From NCBI GenBank assembly GCA_905373475.1, contig CAJPTC010000036.1:1-26241 (forward strand): a DNA stretch of 26,241 bases, read 5' to 3'. Below, piece by piece: positions 21,674 through 26,241 of this stretch (position 1 is the stretch's first letter; the number at the start of each line of letters is the position of its first letter). Source of the stretch: Bacteroidia bacterium. Lineage in GTDB: Bacteria > Bacteroidota > Bacteroidia > Bacteroidales > CAJPTX01. The translations under genes were made by a program, and so were the position numbers. The notes under the pieces are model-generated. The model searched no databases. It was given only the letters and a program-made list of their open reading frames with translations, and had not been told where the DNA came from.

Positions 21674-22462
21674 ATGCCAACAGTCCGCCACCTAGGGCAG
21701 CATTCTGCACTTCCCGAGCACTACGATAGTTCCCTCCTTGAAGCGATTCCGCGTCAGAGTTCTATCGACGGCGTAGGGTATGATATTTGGCACGCATACG
21801 AGGTATGTGCGTTGTGCGAGGATGGGATGCCAGTGCAAGCTATCGCAAAGCTGTGTTACGACCGAAGAAGTCCGAGCATCGTAGAGAGCAAGTCTCTGAA
21901 ATTGTACCTTTATTCTCTTGCCAACGAGAAAATGGGGCATACACCCGCCGAAGTACTACAACATTTGGAAACTACCATTGGCAAAGACTTATCCGCCTTG
22001 CTACAAACGCAGGTGAAGTGCTCGCTCCACACTTTTTACAACGACCTTACCAACCCTCTGAACCATTATCCGCTTCTAGAGACAAGCGCAGAGCTTCTCC
22101 CCGTTTCCGAGGGCGAACTCCGTATTGCCTCGCACCTACTAGGGTCACTATGTCCCGTAACAGGACAACCAGATTGGGGGACATTGGTTTTGCATTTGGC
22201 AGGCGAAAGAATCCCAACGCGTTCGGAATTGCTTGATTTACTTCTCGCCAAGCGCTGGGAGCGCGGTTTTCATGAAGAGATTTGCGACGCACTGTATACA
22301 GAACTCAGCCGCCAGTATACGCCGAAGCATCTCATGCTCTCCTGCCTCTATACACGTCGTGGCGGTATCGATATTTGCCCCATACGCGCTACGGAAGTGG
22401 GCATAATCCCATCGCATTTCATAGATGTGGGGACGCTGTCGCAGCCGTCGTTCCGGAGGTGA
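21674..22462 (+). CDS. queF: NADPH-dependent 7-cyano-7-deazaguanine reductase QueF (long, type II form)
   Basis: QueF reduces the nitrile of preQ0 to the aminomethyl group of preQ1, which tRNA-guanine transglycosylase then inserts into tRNA. The 262-residue length and two-half structure match the long, E. coli-like QueF. Signatures: SPSIVESKSLKLYLYSLAN (~66-84, NADPH/substrate region), SLCPVTGQPDWG with the thioimide-forming cysteine at ~160 and aspartate at ~167, and SCLYTRRGGIDICPIRAT near the C-terminus. It is downstream of a GT9 gene and overlaps the next gene by 38 bases. No preQ1 riboswitch is visible in the 70 bases before it. Confidence 0.96.
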   Translation: MPTVRHLGQHSALPEHYDSSLLEAIPRQSSIDGVGYDIWHAYEVCALCEDGMPVQAIAKLCYDRRSPSIVESKSLKLYLYSLANEKMGHTPAEVLQHLETTIGKDLSALLQTQVKCSLHTFYNDLTNPLNHYPLLETSAELLPVSEGELRIASHLLGSLCPVTGQPDWGTLVLHLAGERIPTRSELLDLLLAKRWERGFHEEICDALYTELSRQYTPKHLMLSCLYTRRGGIDICPIRATEVGIIPSHFIDVGTLSQPSFRR

Positions 22463-25400
22463 TATCCGTGCGGGCAAACGCTCTTTTCTTTTTATCCTCC
22501 TCATCGTTCTCTTTACTAGCACACTTGCTGCACAGAACACAGACAGTATTGTACGGCAGATACATGCTCAGCTAGGCGATACGCTCTGTGCTTTCCCGCT
22601 CTCGCAGCATGTCTTTTCATTAAAACGCCCCATTATAGCGGGCACATTGCGCATTGTTCGTTCCACACTTCCTGCACAATTTTATCCTACTCTCTCACTA
22701 GATAGCTCGGCAACGCGACTGTACGTTGTGGGGGAGCACACCACAGCACACGATACCATTTGGGTAGGTTTTCGCTACCTAAAACGCCCTACACAACAGA
22801 CATTTGGAGTTTATGCACTCCTTGATTCCGTGAGCCCGTCAGACCTTCCACGTTGGAAGCAAATACAAGAAGCGCAACGCGTACAGTCGAACAGAAATAC
22901 TCCCATTCCTTTTACCCTTCGTGGGTATGCGGAACGCGAGGCTTCGGTGGGCGAAAGCGTGCAAACGCCTTTTGCAGGGCGAATGCATCTGGAACTTGAA
23001 GGACAACTAGAATCTGGCTTGCATGTAGAAGGCGAGCTCTCAGACCAATCTCTCCCCTTTCAACCCGACGGAACAACCACTCAGGTAAAAGCGCTAGACA
23101 GGATTTACTTGCGAGTTTCCGACACACTCTGGCAGGCAGAAGGGGGCGATCTGGAGCTGCATATGAACCATCAGTTTCTTTACTACAATACCCCCATGCA
23201 AGGAGTAGGATATAAAGGCGAAACGCACACCTCACGACACGATACACTGCAATACGAACTTGCTTTGGGTGTTGCCAAGGGGGAGTATGCCGAGGTAGAA
23301 CTTGTGGGGCAAGAAGGGATTCAAGGACCGTACCGCATCTATGGTTCATCGTCGCTCCTACAAGTGGCAGCCATTGCGGGAAGCGAGCAGGTCTACCTCG
23401 ACGGCGTCTTGCTTTCACGTGGTGGCGACAAAGACTACACCATAGACTATAATTTGGGCGAACTCCGCTTTACGGTGCAGTGTCCTATTCGTGGCGGAAG
23501 TCGCATTCGGGTAAAATATGAGAAAGCAACACAGCGCTATACGCGCTATCTGCTTCATGGCGGTACAAGAGGGCGTCTGCACAACGGTTGGATGTTGCAA
23601 CTACAAACCTATGTGGCACACGATGCGGCTGCCAGCCTTCAGCTGTCGGGCAACAAGCAGGAAGCATTAGATGGACTGGCACAACTACCACACACGCAAG
23701 AAACGCTTCGTTTTATGACATGGGGCAAAAAGAAAGATGGGAAGCGCGAAGGAGGTTACATTGTAGTAGATACACTCGTGGCGGGTATCCACTATTCTGT
23801 ATTTCGCTATGTGGCAGCAGGTAGCTACGATTCGGTTTACACTCCCTCCTTTCGTTACAGGCCAGGGGGAGGCGACTATATTCAAACGCAAGGTGAGAAC
23901 AACCAACCCCTCTACGTATGGCGAGCTCCGATAGACGGGAAGGTACAGGGCAACTATTCGGTCGGCGAGGAAATTGTAGCGCCGCAAAGCCACCAACTTA
24001 TCCAAGTAACGGCAGGCAAGCAACTCCCCTACGCTAAAACGCAAGTTACCGTGGCCTATAGCCATTACGACCACAATACGCTACAGACAACCGCAAGGCA
24101 TGCGCAAGACGGCATTGCCACACAAGCACAAAGCGAGTGGCGTTTAGGAAGTTTAGGACAGCAGACATTTTGGCTCGGGAGTGAAGGACGTTTTGTATTT
24201 CGCGATTTCCGTGCCGTACAAAACTATCTGCCCGTAGACTTTATGCGCAATTGGGGACTTAAGAGTGAGATGCCGACAGACTCATGGGGCGATGCATCAT
24301 TATGGTTACTCATGCGCAGCAGTCGTGGTATTTCTAAAATAGGCGGAAATTTCTTTTTTAGCCGTCATTTCCGCGGCTTTGCCTTTGAACGCAACTTAGA
24401 TTATTTGTGGCGCTACTTTGGACTCAAAATGAAGGTTAGTACGCGACGCATGTATGGCGATTCCCGCCAGCGCTGGGTTGGACAATTACATAACGAAATA
24501 ACGCTACGTTCAAAATTCATACAACCCATTTATTTTGTCGATGGCGAAATACAATCGACAAGCCAACGGACGCGCACTGTAGAAGACGATTACCGATGGC
24601 TAAGAACTGGACTCCGAACACGTTTTGGCGATTCTACCTTGTATTCAACACAGCTAGAGCTAGCCTATAGGCATGACGATGCGACGGTATTGCCCACACA
24701 ACAACCACGACGTCATACATGGGAAGCAACGGCACAAGGTAAACTCAATTTACGACGCTATGGTAACTACACTGCCCGACTTAACTACCAGCACTTGACC
24801 TCTTTTTATACTCAACAAAAGCCTATCACGACCCATGTACTTTTGGGACAACTCGGAAGCCAATTAGCACTGTGGCGGGAACGGATTCGTATTCTCTTGC
24901 AACAAGAGCTATCAACCGAGAATACCCCCGAATGGCAACAACACTTTATCCGCGTGCCTGACGGACAAGGGCGCTATACTTGGATTGATGCTAATGGCGA
25001 CGGCATTGAGCAGCTAGATGAATTCGTGCTTGCTGCCTTTCGAGACCAAGGGCGCTATGTATTGCAGATGGTGCCATCATCTACCACTCGCGCCACACGA
25101 ACGAGTAATCTACAACTGGGCATAAACTTTACACCACGAGCCAATGGCAAAGCAATAGATTCGCTCACACACTGGTACGAACGAGTGGATCTGGAAGTTA
25201 GCACTACGCTAGGACAAAAGCGAGTCCAAGGGAATTGGGCGAGTACACTTCTACATTTAGGTGCGCTTTCGCAGGCTTTACAAGCACAGCGCACCTTGAA
25301 TACAACGTTTTGGTTCAATAAAAATAGTGCTCCTATGCAAGCGTTTGTAGGAGGAACATTTTCGTTACAACAACAACAGCTCTCGCAGGGACGGACTAGC

Positions 25401-25925
25401 AATAACGAGCATGCTTTTCGTATAGGGGTAAGTACCCCCGATGTAACGAAGTGGATAGCAGAACTCGGAGGAGAATGGCAGCACAAAGTACAGAAGATTC
25501 CGTATGGTACGGAACAAGAGCTTAATTCGCGCATCTGGCTACTACGCAGCGCCGTTGGTCGCCGTTATGCGAACACTGCCGAACAACGCCTTGAAGTACG
25601 AGTGACGTGGCTCACGGTAACAAGAAATCCTCGTCCCGCTCGGATGACAGAGTCCGAATACCTACTACACATCCCCTTCGGAAAGCAATTCAGCGGGGAA
25701 GTACGCCTTACGTACGCATACACCGCAATTGTTGCATTACGCAATAACCCGCTGGCTTATAGTCTGACGCGCGGCTATGCAGACGGGCACAATCTGGTAA
25801 ACCATCTTACGCTACGCTACAAATTAACACGCCATGTGGAACTCTCTGCAAGCTACGAATTGCGAAAACTAGGCAGCACACCGCTCCAACAGGCAGGTAA
25901 TTTTGCAGTAAGAACTGTTTTTTAG
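22425..25925 (+). CDS. large outer-membrane beta-barrel-type protein
   Basis: This is a 1166-residue exported protein of unknown function. It starts at ATG 22425 inside the end of queF, the only in-frame start before the signal peptide (basic SRRSGGDIRAGKR, then FLFILLIVLFTSTLAA, cut near residue 36). Residues ~297-365 carry a conserved block: GIQGPYRIYG, then GSEQVYLDGVLLSRGGDKDYTIDYNLGELRFT, which I recognise from large Bacteroidetes/Chlorobi envelope proteins. At ~853-880 lies YTWIDANGDGIEQLDEFVLAAFRDQGRYV, an EF-hand-like calcium loop also found in that group. The second half has alternating polar/aromatic strands typical of an outer-membrane barrel, and the protein ends in phenylalanine. 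Roles in surface assembly or adhesion are open. Confidence 0.8.
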   Translation: MWGRCRSRRSGGDIRAGKRSFLFILLIVLFTSTLAAQNTDSIVRQIHAQLGDTLCAFPLSQHVFSLKRPIIAGTLRIVRSTLPAQFYPTLSLDSSATRLYVVGEHTTAHDTIWVGFRYLKRPTQQTFGVYALLDSVSPSDLPRWKQIQEAQRVQSNRNTPIPFTLRGYAEREASVGESVQTPFAGRMHLELEGQLESGLHVEGELSDQSLPFQPDGTTTQVKALDRIYLRVSDTLWQAEGGDLELHMNHQFLYYNTPMQGVGYKGETHTSRHDTLQYELALGVAKGEYAEVELVGQEGIQGPYRIYGSSSLLQVAAIAGSEQVYLDGVLLSRGGDKDYTIDYNLGELRFTVQCPIRGGSRIRVKYEKATQRYTRYLLHGGTRGRLHNGWMLQLQTYVAHDAAASLQLSGNKQEALDGLAQLPHTQETLRFMTWGKKKDGKREGGYIVVDTLVAGIHYSVFRYVAAGSYDSVYTPSFRYRPGGGDYIQTQGENNQPLYVWRAPIDGKVQGNYSVGEEIVAPQSHQLIQVTAGKQLPYAKTQVTVAYSHYDHNTLQTTARHAQDGIATQAQSEWRLGSLGQQTFWLGSEGRFVFRDFRAVQNYLPVDFMRNWGLKSEMPTDSWGDASLWLLMRSSRGISKIGGNFFFSRHFRGFAFERNLDYLWRYFGLKMKVSTRRMYGDSRQRWVGQLHNEITLRSKFIQPIYFVDGEIQSTSQRTRTVEDDYRWLRTGLRTRFGDSTLYSTQLELAYRHDDATVLPTQQPRRHTWEATAQGKLNLRRYGNYTARLNYQHLTSFYTQQKPITTHVLLGQLGSQLALWRERIRILLQQELSTENTPEWQQHFIRVPDGQGRYTWIDANGDGIEQLDEFVLAAFRDQGRYVLQMVPSSTTRATRTSNLQLGINFTPRANGKAIDSLTHWYERVDLEVSTTLGQKRVQGNWASTLLHLGALSQALQAQRTLNTTFWFNKNSAPMQAFVGGTFSLQQQQLSQGRTSNNEHAFRIGVSTPDVTKWIAELGGEWQHKVQKIPYGTEQELNSRIWLLRSAVGRRYANTAEQRLEVRVTWLTVTRNPRPARMTESEYLLHIPFGKQFSGEVRLTYAYTAIVALRNNPLAYSLTRGYADGHNLVNHLTLRYKLTRHVELSASYELRKLGSTPLQQAGNFAVRTVF

Positions 25926-25936
25926 GGAAAGTGATT

Positions 25937-26200
25937 CTACCCAAAAACGGGATAGTGCTCATACAGTATTCTGTACAGCGCCAAAACTTCTAGCATAAGC
26001 AAAAACACTGTTAACAGAACGAGGAACAGGCGCATAAAACGATGAAAAGTTTTGCTCCTATTCTTGCGAAATAGGATAACTAGAATTGCACACACGAAGA
26101 GAAAAATAGAAACCGAAAGGTTTATTTTCACATCGTGAGGTGGTTGCAATGTTCCTCCAAGGATAGTAGTACCCAAAAGTATAAATGGATACTGTCCCAA
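25937..26200 (-). CDS. hypothetical two-helix membrane protein, possibly 5'-truncated
   Basis: The frame codes for up to 87 residues with two hydrophobic segments (about 27-45 and 56-77), separated by a basic loop FRKNRSKTFHRF, and a short C-terminus. The longest frame needs a TTG start at 26200; GTG at residue 24 (DVKINLS) is the main alternative, and no ATG precedes the first helix. An in-frame stop lies just upstream. The gene converges with the outer-membrane protein gene, 11 bases apart, without a terminator between them. The missing ATG and the IS-like sequence at its 5' side suggest it may be the remains of a longer gene. Family unknown. Confidence 0.45.
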   Translation of the reverse strand: MGQYPFILLGTTILGGTLQPPHDVKINLSVSIFLFVCAILVILFRKNRSKTFHRFMRLFLVLLTVFLLMLEVLALYRILYEHYPVFG

Positions 26201-26241
26201 AAAAGTGTGTAAGCTTCAAAATTCAGAACTTTGAAAAAGTT

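Noticed and set aside
22912..23418. 168-codon minus-strand frame inside the outer-membrane protein gene
   Set aside because: Antisense to a long, domain-bearing frame, with no binding site or family resemblance. The same holds for the minus frames at 23685-24074 and 25055-25534.

Overview
The window looks like a chromosome segment of a Bacteroidetes bacterium, most probably Porphyromonas or a close relative. Three things point there: a protein with a type IX secretion C-terminal sorting domain, several -7 promoter boxes of the form TAnnTTTG, and Bacteroidetes-typical families (DUF3098, DUF4254, a long-tailed bS16, YfhO next to FtsX). No rRNA, CRISPR array or prophage is visible. The genus is inferred, not demonstrated.

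Layout. Positions 1-640 have no gene apart from an outward-facing promoter and a bidirectional terminator. Next come a tiny acidic protein (643-837) and a secreted Big_2 / T9SS-cargo protein (901-2433), both on the minus strand. From 11.4 kb down to 2.75 kb runs a long, tightly packed minus-strand cluster: tRNA-Leu(CAA), a dCMP-deaminase-like enzyme, an S41 C-terminal processing protease, a YfhO-type membrane protein, FtsX, a DUF3098 protein, undecaprenyl-diphosphatase, TruB and QueA. It starts at a promoter upstream of the tRNA and ends at a hairpin terminator. These are envelope-growth and tRNA-modification housekeeping genes.

At 11.46-12.74 kb is a scar: the last ~100 codons of a type ISP restriction-modification enzyme abut a 5'-truncated, frameshifted IS30-family transposase. 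Housekeeping resumes on the minus strand with rpiB, rimM and rpsP. A GT4 glycosyltransferase follows, then a two-gene type II restriction-modification system (Dam-like methylase whose stop overlaps the start of a PD-(D/E)XK nuclease), whose promoter sits so close to the methylase ATG that the mRNA should be nearly leaderless. Next is a stand-alone AAA+ ATPase. Upstream of it lies about 500 bp of non-coding DNA full of perfect hairpins, ending in a plus-strand intrinsic terminator. This is the most unusual stretch of the window and may encode a small structured RNA.

From 19.9 kb to 25.9 kb the plus strand carries DUF4254, a GT9 heptosyltransferase-like enzyme, QueF and a 1166-residue outer-membrane protein. 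QueF and QueA, two steps of queuosine synthesis, lie in the same window about 18 kb apart in separate transcription units. The right edge holds a small predicted membrane protein and possibly the end of an insertion sequence.
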